Part shown: one piece after another, positions 16,485-25,852 of the stretch
How positions within the stretch are numbered: position 1 is the stretch's first letter
How the letters are laid out: each line of letters opens with the position of its first letter
Origin: an uncultured Lachnospiraceae bacterium
GTDB lineage: Bacteria > Bacillota > Clostridia > Lachnospirales > Lachnospiraceae
Assembly: GCA_900550475.1 (NCBI GenBank)
Contig: URSA01000008.1
Span: forward strand, 1 to 64,000
Length of the DNA stretch: 64,000 nt
Direction: 5' to 3'
The notes under the pieces: generated by a model
What the model was told of the DNA's origin: nothing
The model's database searches: none
Seen by the model: only the letters and a program-made list of their open reading frames with translations
Translations under genes and position numbers: made by a program

Positions 16485-17501
16485 ATGGCAAGACTGACGG
16501 ATGATAAGCTGAGTGGTCTGCAAAAGGCTGCGATCCTGTTAATCACTCTGGGACCGGAGCGCTCAGCGGGAATTTTTAAGCATTTGAAGGAAGAAGAAAT
16601 AGAGGAACTGACTCTTGAGATCGCCAATACCAGAAGCGTGACACCGCAGGCGAAGGAAGAGGTTATCAACGAGTTCTACGAGGTATGCCTTGCCCAGCAG
16701 TACATTGCGGAGGGTGGTATCTCTTACGCAAAGGAGCTTTTGGAGCATGCGCTCGGCAACGAGAAGGCAATGGAGGTGATCGGCAAGCTGACCGCATCCC
16801 TGCAGGTAAAGCCGTTCGAGTTCGTGCGCAAGACGGATGCGGCACAGCTTCTGAACTTTATTCAGGACGAGCATCCGCAGACCATCGCACTGATCCTGTC
16901 CTATCTGTCACCTTCCCAGGCGGCACTCATCGTATCGGCGCTGCCTCCCGACAGACAGGCGGATGTGGCAAAGCGTATTGCGGTAATGGATCGGACAAGC
17001 CCGGATGTCATCAAGGACGTGGAGAAGATTCTCGAGTCCAAGCTGTCCTCTCTGGTAAATCAGGATTACACCATTATCGGTGGTGTGGATGCCGTGGTAG
17101 AGATCCTGAATACGGTGGACCGCGGTACGGAAAAACACATTATGGAAACTCTGGAGATCGAGGAGCCGGAGCTGGCAGACGAGATCCGCAAGAAAATGTT
17201 TGTGTTCGAGGATATTCTGCTTTTGGACGACAGGGCGATCCAGCGTGTGCTGCGTGATGTGGATAACAATGATCTGGCGATTGCACTCAAGAGCGCAAAC
17301 GAGCAGGTACAGAATGCGATATTCAACAACCAGTCCAAGCGTCTTGCTACCATGATCAAGGAAGACATGGAGTTCATGGGGCCTGTCCGCATGAAGGATG
17401 TGGAGGAAGCACAGCAGAAGATTGTAAATATCATCAGAAAACTGGAGGATGCCGGCGAGATCGTCATCTCCAGAGGCGGAGGAGACGAGATCGTTGTCTA
17501 G
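16485..17501 (+). CDS. fliG: Flagellar motor switch protein FliG
   Basis: A 338-residue C-ring protein that receives torque from the stator. It has three armadillo-like domains; EHPQTIALILSYL at about 130 and the C-terminal FVFEDILLLDDRAIQRVLRDVD torque helix are visible. The in-frame GTG at 16464 would lie inside fliF; ATG 16485 behind GGGGGT is the natural start. Standard length. Confidence 0.96.
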   Translation: MARLTDDKLSGLQKAAILLITLGPERSAGIFKHLKEEEIEELTLEIANTRSVTPQAKEEVINEFYEVCLAQQYIAEGGISYAKELLEHALGNEKAMEVIGKLTASLQVKPFEFVRKTDAAQLLNFIQDEHPQTIALILSYLSPSQAALIVSALPPDRQADVAKRIAVMDRTSPDVIKDVEKILESKLSSLVNQDYTIIGGVDAVVEILNTVDRGTEKHIMETLEIEEPELADEIRKKMFVFEDILLLDDRAIQRVLRDVDNNDLAIALKSANEQVQNAIFNNQSKRLATMIKEDMEFMGPVRMKDVEEAQQKIVNIIRKLEDAGEIVISRGGGDEIVV

Positions 17502-18372
17502 TAATTTATATAAATCGGGCGCGACCTGCATCAAAGAGGAAGCCGCCCGCGTGATTGATTCGGATGCGCTCATGGCGCAGAAGGCTGCCGCACTTGCAAG
17601 GATAACACCGAGGCCTGCCGACAAGGATGGCTTTGCACAAGGGCTTTCCGCAGATGTGCTGGATGTACTGACCGCGGAAGATGCGGATGCGGGCACGTCC
17701 GCGGAAGGGGAACAGCATGCGGATGAGGCGCCGAAGGCGTCGCCCGTACCCAAGGGGCCTACGCCGGAGGAATTGAGACAGCAGGCGATGGAAGAGATCG
17801 CAGGCATGAAGGCGGAGGCTGAGGCACAGCTTTCGGCGGAGCGGCGTAAGGTTCTGGAGGAAGCAAAGAATCAGGGCTATCAGGACGGACTGACAAGGGG
17901 AATGCAGGAGGTCGAGGGACAGAAGAGACAGCTTGCAGAGACCGAGCAGAAGCTGCGGAAGTCATACGAGGAACAGATCGATCAGTTGGAGCCTCGTTTT
18001 ATCGAGACGCTGACCGGCATTTACGAACATATTTTTCATGTGGAGCTTTCCGGCTATCGGGACATTATTGTCCATCTGATCGCGGACACGCTGCGCAAAA
18101 CAGAGGGAGGCAGGGACTATATCGTCCATGTTTCCAAGGACGATTACCCATATGTGAGCATGCAGAAGAAGCAGATCACATCGGGAGTGGTATCCTCCAA
18201 CACGACCATTGAGATCGTGGAGGATGTGACCCTCTCCAGAAATCAGGCCTTGATCGAGACGGACAGCGGCATTTTCGATTGCAGCCTCGGCACCCAGCTT
18301 GCAGAGCTGAGACAGAAGCTGGAGCTTTTGTCTTACGAAAAATCGGCGGAGGAGAGTAGCGACGGGCAGTGA
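17494..18372 (+). CDS. fliH: Flagellar export ATPase regulator FliH
   Basis: A 292-residue stator-like partner of the FliI ATPase. A long Glu/Gln/Lys-rich coiled coil runs from about 90 to 170, followed by the V-ATPase-E-like C-terminal domain. The ATG at 17449 lies within fliG; TTG 17494 has an ideal GGAGGAG site 9 bp upstream and gives the FliH-like N-terminus MSSNLYKSG. It overlaps fliG by 8 bp and fliI by 4 bp, implying coupled translation. Confidence 0.85.
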   Translation: MSSNLYKSGATCIKEEAARVIDSDALMAQKAAALARITPRPADKDGFAQGLSADVLDVLTAEDADAGTSAEGEQHADEAPKASPVPKGPTPEELRQQAMEEIAGMKAEAEAQLSAERRKVLEEAKNQGYQDGLTRGMQEVEGQKRQLAETEQKLRKSYEEQIDQLEPRFIETLTGIYEHIFHVELSGYRDIIVHLIADTLRKTEGGRDYIVHVSKDDYPYVSMQKKQITSGVVSSNTTIEIVEDVTLSRNQALIETDSGIFDCSLGTQLAELRQKLELLSYEKSAEESSDGQ

Positions 18373-19679
18373 CAATTGATTTTTCAAAGTATGAGAAACT
18401 GAAAGAGGAGACCTATTTCCATAAGCTGGGCAAGGTGGTCAATGCGGTGGGACTGACTATTGAGTCCGCCGGGCCGGATGCCAGACTGGGAGATCTGTGC
18501 GAGATCTTCCCGGAGGGCGAGGAGACCAAACCTGTCATGGCGGAGGTGGTAGGCTTCAAGGACAAGAAAACCCTGCTGATGCCCTACGAATCCGTGGGAG
18601 GCATCAGCTTGAATTGTATGGTGCAGAACATGGGTGTTCCGCTCTCCGTTGAGGTGAGCGACGATATGCTGGGGCGCACGCTTGACGGTCTCGGCAGACC
18701 CACGGACGGGATGCCTCTCTCAAAAGGGAAAAGTTATCCGGTGGAGGCGATGCCGCCCGATCCCATGAGCCGCGCCATTATTGACGAGGTGCTTTCTCTG
18801 GGCGTCAAGGCGGTGGACGGACTTCTGACCATCGGAAAAGGACAGAGGATCGGTATCTTTGCAGGCTCCGGTGTGGGAAAATCCACCCTGATGGGTATGT
18901 TTGCAAGGAATACAAAGGCAGATATCAACGTGATCGCCCTGATCGGCGAGCGCGGCAGAGAGGTGCGCGAGTTTATCGAGAGGGATCTCGGCGAGGAGGG
19001 CATGAAGCGCTCCGTGGTCGTGGTGGCAACATCGGATAAACCGGCGCTGGAGCGCAACAAGGCGGCAAAGACCGCCACCGCCATTGCAGAATATTTCCGG
19101 GACAAGGGAAAGGACGTTCTTCTGATGATGGACTCCCTGACCCGTTTTTCCATGGCACAGAGAGAGATCGGGCTTGCCAGCGGCGAGCCTCCGGTTTCAA
19201 GAGGGTATCCGCCCAGCGTTTATTCGGAGATGCCGAAGCTTCTGGAGCGGGCGGGCAGATCGGACAAGGGCTCCATCACAGGACTGTATACCGTGCTGGT
19301 GGACGGTGACGATTTCAATGAGCCGATCACGGACACGGCCCGCAGTATTTTGGACGGACATATCGTGCTTGACAGAAAGCTCGGACATAAGAACCACTAT
19401 CCGGCGATCGATGTATTGCAGAGTATTTCCCGATGCATGAGCCAGATCGTGGACAGGGAGCACAAAAGGCTGGCGGGCAAATTGAAAAACGTGCTGGCAA
19501 CCTACAACGAGGCGGAGGATCTGATCAACATCGGTGCGTACAAGGCGGGGTCAAACCCCTCCATCGATTACGCGATCAAGAAGATCGATGCGGTCAACGC
19601 ATTCCTTTGTCAGGATGTGGATGAGAAGTTTGACTACGAACAGACCTATGAACTGCTGAAAAAGTTGTTTGAGGATTAA
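18369..19679 (+). CDS. fliI: Flagellum-specific export ATPase FliI
   Basis: A 436-residue hexameric ATPase of the flagellar type III export system, related to F1-beta. Walker A GSGVGKST lies at about 168-175 and the Walker B text VLLMMDSLTRFSMAQREI near 255-270. GTG start in a GTGA overlap with fliH. Full length, all core motifs present. Confidence 0.97.
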   Translation: MTIDFSKYEKLKEETYFHKLGKVVNAVGLTIESAGPDARLGDLCEIFPEGEETKPVMAEVVGFKDKKTLLMPYESVGGISLNCMVQNMGVPLSVEVSDDMLGRTLDGLGRPTDGMPLSKGKSYPVEAMPPDPMSRAIIDEVLSLGVKAVDGLLTIGKGQRIGIFAGSGVGKSTLMGMFARNTKADINVIALIGERGREVREFIERDLGEEGMKRSVVVVATSDKPALERNKAAKTATAIAEYFRDKGKDVLLMMDSLTRFSMAQREIGLASGEPPVSRGYPPSVYSEMPKLLERAGRSDKGSITGLYTVLVDGDDFNEPITDTARSILDGHIVLDRKLGHKNHYPAIDVLQSISRCMSQIVDREHKRLAGKLKNVLATYNEAEDLINIGAYKAGSNPSIDYAIKKIDAVNAFLCQDVDEKFDYEQTYELLKKLFED

Positions 19680-19681
19680 GA

Positions 19682-20182
19682 ATGGCAAGATTCAGATATC
19701 GCATGCAGAGCATATTGGATGTCAAATCCAAGCTGGAGACGCAGGCGAAGCAGGAATTCGGGGCGGCGAAGGCGGCGCTTGACGAGGAGCTTGAGAGGCT
19801 GGAAGGGCTGAAACGGCGCAAGGGCATCTACGAGGAAAAAGAGGAGGAGCTTCTGCACGGTGACCTTCGCATGAAGGATATCATAGAAAACAAAGAAGCG
19901 ATCCTCCGGATGGACGATTTTATTGATGAGCAGCTGAAGCGGGTCCGAGCCGCAGAGAAGAAGCTTGAGGAAGCAAGGGAGAAGCTGCGCGAGGTCATGC
20001 AGGAAAGAAAGATGCATGAGAAATTGAAGGAGCATGCCTTTGACGAGTTCCTGGCGGAGGAAAAGCACCAGGAGGGCAAGGAAGTGGATGAGCTGACCAG
20101 CTATACCTACGGGCAGCGGATTCTTCTGGCAGGCGGCACGGCGGGCGCAAACGGGCAGGAAACCAAAAAAGAGGGTGAGTAA
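19682..20182 (+). CDS. fliJ: Flagellar export chaperone FliJ
   Basis: This 166-residue protein is almost entirely a long antiparallel coiled coil rich in Glu and Lys, beginning FRYRMQSILDVKSKLE, the usual FliJ start. FliJ sits in the FliI hexamer centre and couples ATPase to the export gate. Only 2 bp separate it from fliI. Identity rests on topology, start motif and position. Confidence 0.9.
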   Translation: MARFRYRMQSILDVKSKLETQAKQEFGAAKAALDEELERLEGLKRRKGIYEEKEEELLHGDLRMKDIIENKEAILRMDDFIDEQLKRVRAAEKKLEEAREKLREVMQERKMHEKLKEHAFDEFLAEEKHQEGKEVDELTSYTYGQRILLAGGTAGANGQETKKEGE

Positions 20183-20185
20183 CGG

Positions 20186-21046
20186 ATGGCAGGCAGCAAG
20201 GATACTTCCGAAAAAAAGAAAATACAGGATCAGAAAAAGAAGCTGAAACAGGATCAGAAGCAGCAGAAAAAGGAAGCGAGGGTGCGCGCCAAGGAGATCG
20301 CGGCGCAGGAGGCGGCGCTTTCCGATGACGAGGAGGGCGGCGGATTCTTTACGTTTCTCGCCACACTCGCAATTATCGCAATCTGGATTGCCATTGTCTG
20401 TGTTGTGATCAAGCTGGATGTGGGCGGCTTCGGCAGCAATGTGCTGACGCCGATTCTAAAGGATGTGCCGGTGGTCAACAAGATTCTCCCAAGCCCCAAG
20501 ACGGATACGGGTGATCAGCAGCCGGCGGACGATGGCGGCTACACAAGCCTGTCGGATGCGGTGGAGCAGATCAAGCAGCTGGAGCTTCAATTACAGCAGG
20601 CACAGACGGAAAGTGCGGCGAAGGATGAGGAGATTGCCAACCTGAAGGCGGAGACCGTGCGCCTGAAGGAGTTTGAGGATAAGCAGGTGGAGTTTCAGCG
20701 CCTGAAAACAGAATTTTTCGAGAATGTGGTTTATGCCGAGAAGGGACCCGGCGCGGAGGAGTACAAGAAGTATTACGAGGCTATGGATCCCACCACGGCA
20801 GAATATCTGTATAAACAGGTTGTGGCACAGCTTGAGGAGGACGGGCAGATCACAGAGTACGCTTCGACCTACTCCAGCATGAAGCCGAAGCAGGCGGCGG
20901 CCATCTTTGAGAAGATGACGGACAACCTGACGTTGGTGGCAAAGATATTGAATGCCATGGACACGGACAGCCGCGGCGCGATTTTGGGAGCGATGGACGC
21001 AGATGTGGCGGCGAAGCTCACCAAAATCATGGATCCGGAGTCTTAA
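20186..21046 (+). CDS. YlxF/MotE-like flagellar cluster membrane protein
   Basis: A 286-residue protein with a Lys/Gln-rich cytoplasmic start, one membrane helix at about 54-78, a coiled coil near 118-170, and a C-terminal helical domain (about 215-286; MKPKQAAAIFEKM and LNAMDTDSRGAILGAMD) resembling the MgtE N-terminal domain. That architecture and the fliJ-fliK position match YlxF of B. subtilis and the MotE family, proposed stator or export helpers. Function here is not established. Confidence 0.7.
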   Translation: MAGSKDTSEKKKIQDQKKKLKQDQKQQKKEARVRAKEIAAQEAALSDDEEGGGFFTFLATLAIIAIWIAIVCVVIKLDVGGFGSNVLTPILKDVPVVNKILPSPKTDTGDQQPADDGGYTSLSDAVEQIKQLELQLQQAQTESAAKDEEIANLKAETVRLKEFEDKQVEFQRLKTEFFENVVYAEKGPGAEEYKKYYEAMDPTTAEYLYKQVVAQLEEDGQITEYASTYSSMKPKQAAAIFEKMTDNLTLVAKILNAMDTDSRGAILGAMDADVAAKLTKIMDPES

Positions 21047-21117
21047 GTGAGTATCACTTTTGACCGATATAAATGTATGAGGTGGCACCTTGAAAACTGA
21101 AGAAAGGAGGAATGCAA

Positions 21118-22467
21118 ATGACGAGTACACCTGTAAGTGTCGGCACAAGGAATTATGTTCCGGGACAGATGCCGACAGTCGTGTCGTCAGGTAACGATAC
21201 GACAAGCAGCTTTTCTGATGTACTCAAGAATCAGAAGAGCGGACAGAAAACGGAAAGCGACAAGCAGCCGGTGAGCCAGGACAAGCAGGAAACCCGTATT
21301 GCGGACAGGAATACCAAGACGGTGCGGGATGTTGTGAAGCCTGACAGGACGCAGAAAACGCCGGAGGAGGCAAATGTTACGGCAGAGAATGTTTTGCGGG
21401 AGGCCGCGGGAGACATGCTGGAAAAGACAGCGGATGAGCTGGATATTCCGGCGGAGGAGCTGATGGAAATCTTAAACAGCCTTTCCCTCACCGCGATGGA
21501 TCTGTTACAGCCGGAAAATCTGCAGGCGGTTGTGATCGCAGCAGCGGGAGAGACGGATGCGTGCAGTCTGGTCACCAACGAGCAGATGTTTGCAACGCTT
21601 CAGAATCTCACGAACGCACTTGCCGATACGGTGGAGGAGGTGGCGGAGGCTGCCGGGCTGAAACCGGAGGAGGTGCAGAATTTGTTTGCACAGCTTAAGC
21701 AGGCGGCACAGACGGCGGAAACCGTGGAGAGCGGAATGGAACAGCCTGTGGTGCAGGATGGGGAGGAAGAGCCTCTTAAGACCACAGAGCATCAAGAGGA
21801 GAACGAACAGACCGGATCCATACCGGACGCGGAGAATGACGGCAGCAGGATTATGCTGGAGCGCAGCCTGAGCGGCGGACAGGAACAGGGGAACGGGAAC
21901 CCTATGGAAAATGAAACCCGGAATCCGTTCGCACCGGTACAGACGGTACAGAATCAGGCACAGGAAATTGCACAGACCGTAGAGACGGCGGCACCCACAA
22001 GGTTTTTTGATGCGGACACGGAGATGATCATGCATCAGATCACGGACTACATGAAAGCACAGGTGACGGAGGGCGTGTCGGAGCTGGAGATGCAGCTTCA
22101 CCCCGAATCGCTGGGAAGCCTGCACATCAAGCTAACGGCGAAGGACGGAACGCTGACGGCACAGTTTGCCGCACAGAACGAGACGGTGAAGGCAGCGCTT
22201 GAGAGCCAGATGATCCAGTTGAAGGAAACCTTCCGGGAGCAGGGCATTTCGGTGGAAGCCATCGAGGTCACTGTGCAAAGCCATCGCTTTGACCAGCAGT
22301 ACAGTGGCGGGAACAGCAACATGCAGGGCGAGGACAGACAGCCCGGCAGGCCTGCAAGAAGGCGCATCAACTTAAACCTCCCCGCAGAGGAGGAACTGAC
22401 GGAGGATGAGCAGCTTGCGGCAGACATGCTCAGGGAGAGCGGAGGCACCGTGGACTACACGGTATAG
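21118..22467 (+). CDS. fliK: Flagellar hook-length control protein FliK
   Basis: A 449-residue secreted molecular ruler that switches export from hook to filament. The N-terminal part is low-complexity and rich in Glu and Gln; the C-terminal Flg_hook domain (about 300-395) contains ELEMQLHPESLGSLHIKL, the best conserved motif. AAAGGAGG (21103-21110) is 7 bp from ATG 21118, so this start is preferred over ATG 21112. Confidence 0.93.
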   Translation: MTSTPVSVGTRNYVPGQMPTVVSSGNDTTSSFSDVLKNQKSGQKTESDKQPVSQDKQETRIADRNTKTVRDVVKPDRTQKTPEEANVTAENVLREAAGDMLEKTADELDIPAEELMEILNSLSLTAMDLLQPENLQAVVIAAAGETDACSLVTNEQMFATLQNLTNALADTVEEVAEAAGLKPEEVQNLFAQLKQAAQTAETVESGMEQPVVQDGEEEPLKTTEHQEENEQTGSIPDAENDGSRIMLERSLSGGQEQGNGNPMENETRNPFAPVQTVQNQAQEIAQTVETAAPTRFFDADTEMIMHQITDYMKAQVTEGVSELEMQLHPESLGSLHIKLTAKDGTLTAQFAAQNETVKAALESQMIQLKETFREQGISVEAIEVTVQSHRFDQQYSGGNSNMQGEDRQPGRPARRRINLNLPAEEELTEDEQLAADMLRESGGTVDYTV

Positions 22468-22501
22468 AAATACTAAAAAACAGGAGAAAGGAGAGGAAAA
22501 C

Positions 22502-23251
22502 ATGGCATTAGTAGCACCGGTTAAGGACGGACAGCTTGTGGCAAACGGAACGACCGAGACAGACAGCACAAGCAGCGCATCTGCCACCAAAAAGAGCAGC
22601 GGCAGTACTTTGGATAAGGAAGCCTTTTTACAGCTTCTGGTTGCACAGATGAAATATCAGGATCCTTTGCAGCCGACCTCCAATACCGAGTACATTTCGC
22701 AGTACGCACAGTTCTCACAGGTTGAGGCACTGCAGAACGTGAGCACGGGAATGGATCTCCAGCGTGCAAGCGCATTGGTGGGAAAGGAAGTCTATGTAAA
22801 GACCACCACCAGCAGCGGAGAGACCAAGTACATACAGGGACAGGTCGACTACGTGACCATCGAGGGCGGGAAACCTTATGTTTACATCAGTGAGGAAGCA
22901 TATCCGCTTGATGAGGTACAGACCATCGTAGATCCTACTTATCTGAAAGCCTATGACCTTGCGATGGAACTGGTAACGGGAATCAACAAGCTGCCGAATG
23001 TAGGCGGAATCGATCTGACGGACGGCGAAGCAATCGACAAGCTGCAGGATATCTACGAGAACATGACGGATTACCAGAAGACCTTTGTTGCAAAGGAGAA
23101 GGTGACAGCCCTGCAGGAGTACATTGACAAGATAGCGGAGCTTAGAAAGCTTGCCGAAGGAAGTACCGACAAGGCGGAAGGCGCCGATAAGACGGAGGAG
23201 ACCGACAAGGCAGAGGAGACGGAGGAATCGGACGGCACGGAGAGCGTGTAA
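22502..23251 (+). CDS. flgD: Flagellar hook-assembly scaffold FlgD
   Basis: A 249-residue hook cap. The N-terminal export/scaffold region includes LDKEAFLQLLVAQMKYQDPLQP, diagnostic for FlgD, and EYISQYAQFSQVEALQN. A small beta domain follows, then an acidic Lys/Glu/Thr-rich tail absent from short FlgD proteins. ATG 22502 has GGAGAGG upstream; longer frames begin inside fliK and are not real starts. Confidence 0.95.
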   Translation: MALVAPVKDGQLVANGTTETDSTSSASATKKSSGSTLDKEAFLQLLVAQMKYQDPLQPTSNTEYISQYAQFSQVEALQNVSTGMDLQRASALVGKEVYVKTTTSSGETKYIQGQVDYVTIEGGKPYVYISEEAYPLDEVQTIVDPTYLKAYDLAMELVTGINKLPNVGGIDLTDGEAIDKLQDIYENMTDYQKTFVAKEKVTALQEYIDKIAELRKLAEGSTDKAEGADKTEETDKAEETEESDGTESV

Positions 23252-23272
23252 AGGACACAGGGAGGTGTTTGC

Positions 23273-23677
23273 ATGAAAGTGCAAAAAGGAAACTTTCTCT
23301 CCATTGAGCAGTTACAGGAACAGTACCTGCGCCAGACGAAGCAGACGGCGACCCGCACACAGAGCGGACTGTCTTTTCAGGATATTTTAAGGGAAAAGCA
23401 GAATGACACGGCCACAGAGGCGTCGGACTTGAGATTTTCCAAGCATGCGGCAGGAAGACTTGCCGACCGGAACATCGAGCTGACAAGCGGGCAGATGGAG
23501 CGGCTCAGCAACGGCGCAAGGAAAGCGGGAGAGAAGGGAATACAGGAATCACTTGTTGTGCTGGACGGTCTTGCCTTTATCGTGAACATACCGAATAAGA
23601 CGGTGGTTACGGCGATGGAACAGGCGGAGACGCAGGACAACGTATTCACAAACATAGACGGAGCGGTTTTTATGTAG
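23273..23677 (+). CDS. Flagellar operon protein of the TIGR02530 family
   Basis: A 134-residue soluble protein with FSKHAAGRLADRNIEL in the middle and a C-terminal DGLAFIVNIPNKTVVTAM segment, recognisable as the small family always found between flgD and flgE in Firmicutes. The role is unknown; position suggests hook assembly. It starts 21 bp after flgD behind GGGAGGTG. Confidence 0.85.
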   Translation: MKVQKGNFLSIEQLQEQYLRQTKQTATRTQSGLSFQDILREKQNDTATEASDLRFSKHAAGRLADRNIELTSGQMERLSNGARKAGEKGIQESLVVLDGLAFIVNIPNKTVVTAMEQAETQDNVFTNIDGAVFM

Positions 23678-23759
23678 CCGGACCTTAATGGAGGCAGCGG
23701 TTTCCCGAATGACAGACGGAAACGAGCGCTTCGTTCTATTTACAGGAGGTCACTTAATT

Positions 23760-25526
23760 ATGATGAGATCACTTTTCTCTGGAGTGTCGGGACTTAAGAC
23801 ACACCAGACCAGAATGGACGTTATCGGTAACAATATCGCAAACGTCAACACAACAGCATACAAATCAAGTTCCATGGTGTTCAGCGACCTGATCAGCCAG
23901 ACGACACAGAAGGCATCGGGTCCGAACGCCACCACCGGAACCGGTGGTACCAACGCAAGACAGATTGGTCTCGGCGTAAAGGGAGGTGCCATCAACACCA
24001 ACATCAGTACACAGGGTGCGGCACAGTCCACGGGAAATCCCTTTGATATCATGATCAGCGGAAGCTCCTTCTTTGTAGTGAGCAACGGCAGCGAGAACTT
24101 CTTCACCAGAGACGGTTCCTTCTATGTTGATGGCGCCGGAAACCTCTGTATGACCAGCAACGGTTTCAATGTCATGGGCTGGCAGGTGGATGAAGAGACC
24201 ATGTCCATCAAGCAGGATACGGTTTCCGCGCTGCGTATCATGAGCGCCGCAAACATGACCTATCCGCCCGAGGCGACCAGCAAGGCGTATGTGTCAGGTA
24301 TCATCGATAAGAACAACAAGGATGTAACAAGCTCGGCAGGCAAGGCGATCAACCTGAATTTCTATGACGCCCTCGGATATTCCTATACGGCAAAGCTGGT
24401 AATCAAGCAATCTTCCAACACCAATGAGTATAGCGTGGAGCTGTCAAAATTGTTGGATTCCACCGGCACAGAGATCGATATCAGCGGCGTGACCTTCGGT
24501 TCCGCCACCTCACAGAAGATCAACAATACCGTGACGTTGGATACCACGGCTTACCAGTGGGCGGGCAATGTACTCCAGACTCTGAGCGGTACGCAGGTCT
24601 GCAATCTGGCGGATCTGTTTGCTGCCGGCGCCACCATGGACAACCCGGTACTCAAGACGGATGATGAGGCTGCCATGGCAGCACTCGGGGAACTGGCAAA
24701 GGCATACGGCTACGAGGGCTCCACGGAGGAATTTTTGAACCTGACCGTCACCCTGACCAACGATCCCACCGGAGGAGCTACCTTTACCAGCGGTACCTAC
24801 ACCGTACAGCAGCTTTTGCACAATCAGGCAAAGGGACTGCAGCCCAGCTTCAGCACTCCTGCGGCAGCAATCCAGGAGAAGATTACGAACTTCGGTCTGG
24901 ACTGCTTCGATACCACCGGACGTAACTTTGAGGGTGCTACGCTGGTATACAATGACGGCAACCTGACGGGCGAGAAGGGACACTTCGTGGGAATCAACGG
25001 TATTTCCACCGTGACGGGCGTCACACTGGGGCTTTCCGCTCTGGGCGGCAACTTTTCGGATATTGTGATCGACTTTGCAACAAGCTCCATGTACGACAAC
25101 AACGGTACCTGTACCGTGGCAGCGACGGCGGGAGATACGGACGGACTCGGCATGGGACGTAAGCTCGGCGACATGAGCGGCGTTTCCATCCAGACAAACG
25201 GTATGATCTACGCTTCCTACGACAACGGTATGACGAGACTTTTGGGACAGATCGCGGTAGCGGAGTTCCCCAATGTGTCGGGTCTGGAAAAAGCGGGTGA
25301 CAATCTGTATTCCGCAACCTTGAACTCAGGTGCCTTTGACGGTATCGGCGTTGATATCACGGCGAACGGCGGAAAGATGTCGACGGGACAGCTGGAGATG
25401 AGTAACGTGGATCTTTCCGCAGAGTTTACGGAAATGATCACGACCCAGAGAGGTTTCCAGGCAAACAGCCGTATCATTACGGTATCCGATACACTGCTTG
25501 AGGAACTGACAAACCTGAAGAGATAA
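23760..25526 (+). CDS. flgE: Flagellar hook protein FlgE
   Basis: A 588-residue hook subunit. The N-terminus MMRSLFSGVSGLKTHQTRM with GNNIANVNT is the rod/hook signature and the C-terminus SAEFTEMITTQRGFQANSRI forms the matching helix; the long middle is the surface-exposed variable domain, rich in Thr, Gly and Asn. AGGAGG at 23744-23749 is 10 bp from ATG 23760; the next codon is also ATG. It is longer than the E. coli protein (about 400) but within the range of Clostridia. Confidence 0.95.
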   Translation: MMRSLFSGVSGLKTHQTRMDVIGNNIANVNTTAYKSSSMVFSDLISQTTQKASGPNATTGTGGTNARQIGLGVKGGAINTNISTQGAAQSTGNPFDIMISGSSFFVVSNGSENFFTRDGSFYVDGAGNLCMTSNGFNVMGWQVDEETMSIKQDTVSALRIMSAANMTYPPEATSKAYVSGIIDKNNKDVTSSAGKAINLNFYDALGYSYTAKLVIKQSSNTNEYSVELSKLLDSTGTEIDISGVTFGSATSQKINNTVTLDTTAYQWAGNVLQTLSGTQVCNLADLFAAGATMDNPVLKTDDEAAMAALGELAKAYGYEGSTEEFLNLTVTLTNDPTGGATFTSGTYTVQQLLHNQAKGLQPSFSTPAAAIQEKITNFGLDCFDTTGRNFEGATLVYNDGNLTGEKGHFVGINGISTVTGVTLGLSALGGNFSDIVIDFATSSMYDNNGTCTVAATAGDTDGLGMGRKLGDMSGVSIQTNGMIYASYDNGMTRLLGQIAVAEFPNVSGLEKAGDNLYSATLNSGAFDGIGVDITANGGKMSTGQLEMSNVDLSAEFTEMITTQRGFQANSRIITVSDTLLEELTNLKR

Positions 25527-25543
25527 TTGAATAGCAGATAAAC

Positions 25544-25577
25544 GCAAAGGGTCAGACGATTTTGTGTGACCCTTTGC
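25544..25577 (+). other. Stable 11-bp hairpin between flgE and flbD
   Basis: GCAAAGGGTCA (25544-25554) and TGACCCTTTGC (25567-25577) are perfect complements with a 12-nt loop, in the 85-bp gap after the hook gene. No T-run follows, so full termination is unlikely. It may partly attenuate, or protect the 3' end of a processed hook mRNA. Confidence 0.65.
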
Positions 25578-25611
25578 TATTGAGAGAACACATTCTGGAA
25601 GAGGATAAAAC

Positions 25612-25797
25612 ATGATCGAAATAACAAAGATGAATGGGCAAAAAGTACTAGTAAACCCAGATCTGATCGAACTTGTAGAAGAAACGCCGGACACGGTGGT
25701 GACATTGACCACCGGTCGAAAAATAATTATAAAAGAAAGTAGACAAGACGTGAAAAATCTTGTAAAATTGTATAGACAGGATATTTTTGCGGATTAG
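25612..25797 (+). CDS. flbD: Flagellar protein FlbD
   Basis: A 61-residue protein matching the FlbD/SwrD family: MIEITKMNGQKVLVNPDLIE, then VEETPDTVVTLTTGRKIIIKES. In B. subtilis the homologue SwrD raises motor torque and is encoded between flgE and fliL. Here it lies just before motA and motB, which fits a stator-related role. Confidence 0.9.
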   Translation: MIEITKMNGQKVLVNPDLIELVEETPDTVVTLTTGRKIIIKESRQDVKNLVKLYRQDIFAD

Positions 25798-25852
25798 TGC
25801 AAAATTTTGATTCATTTGCACAAATTAAGTAGAAAGTAGAAGGTGAATACGA

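Noticed and set aside
23688..23759. Longer N-terminal extension of flgE
   Set aside because: The extension has no FlgE similarity; AGGAGG at 23744-23749 points to ATG 23760, which starts the conserved rod/hook motif.
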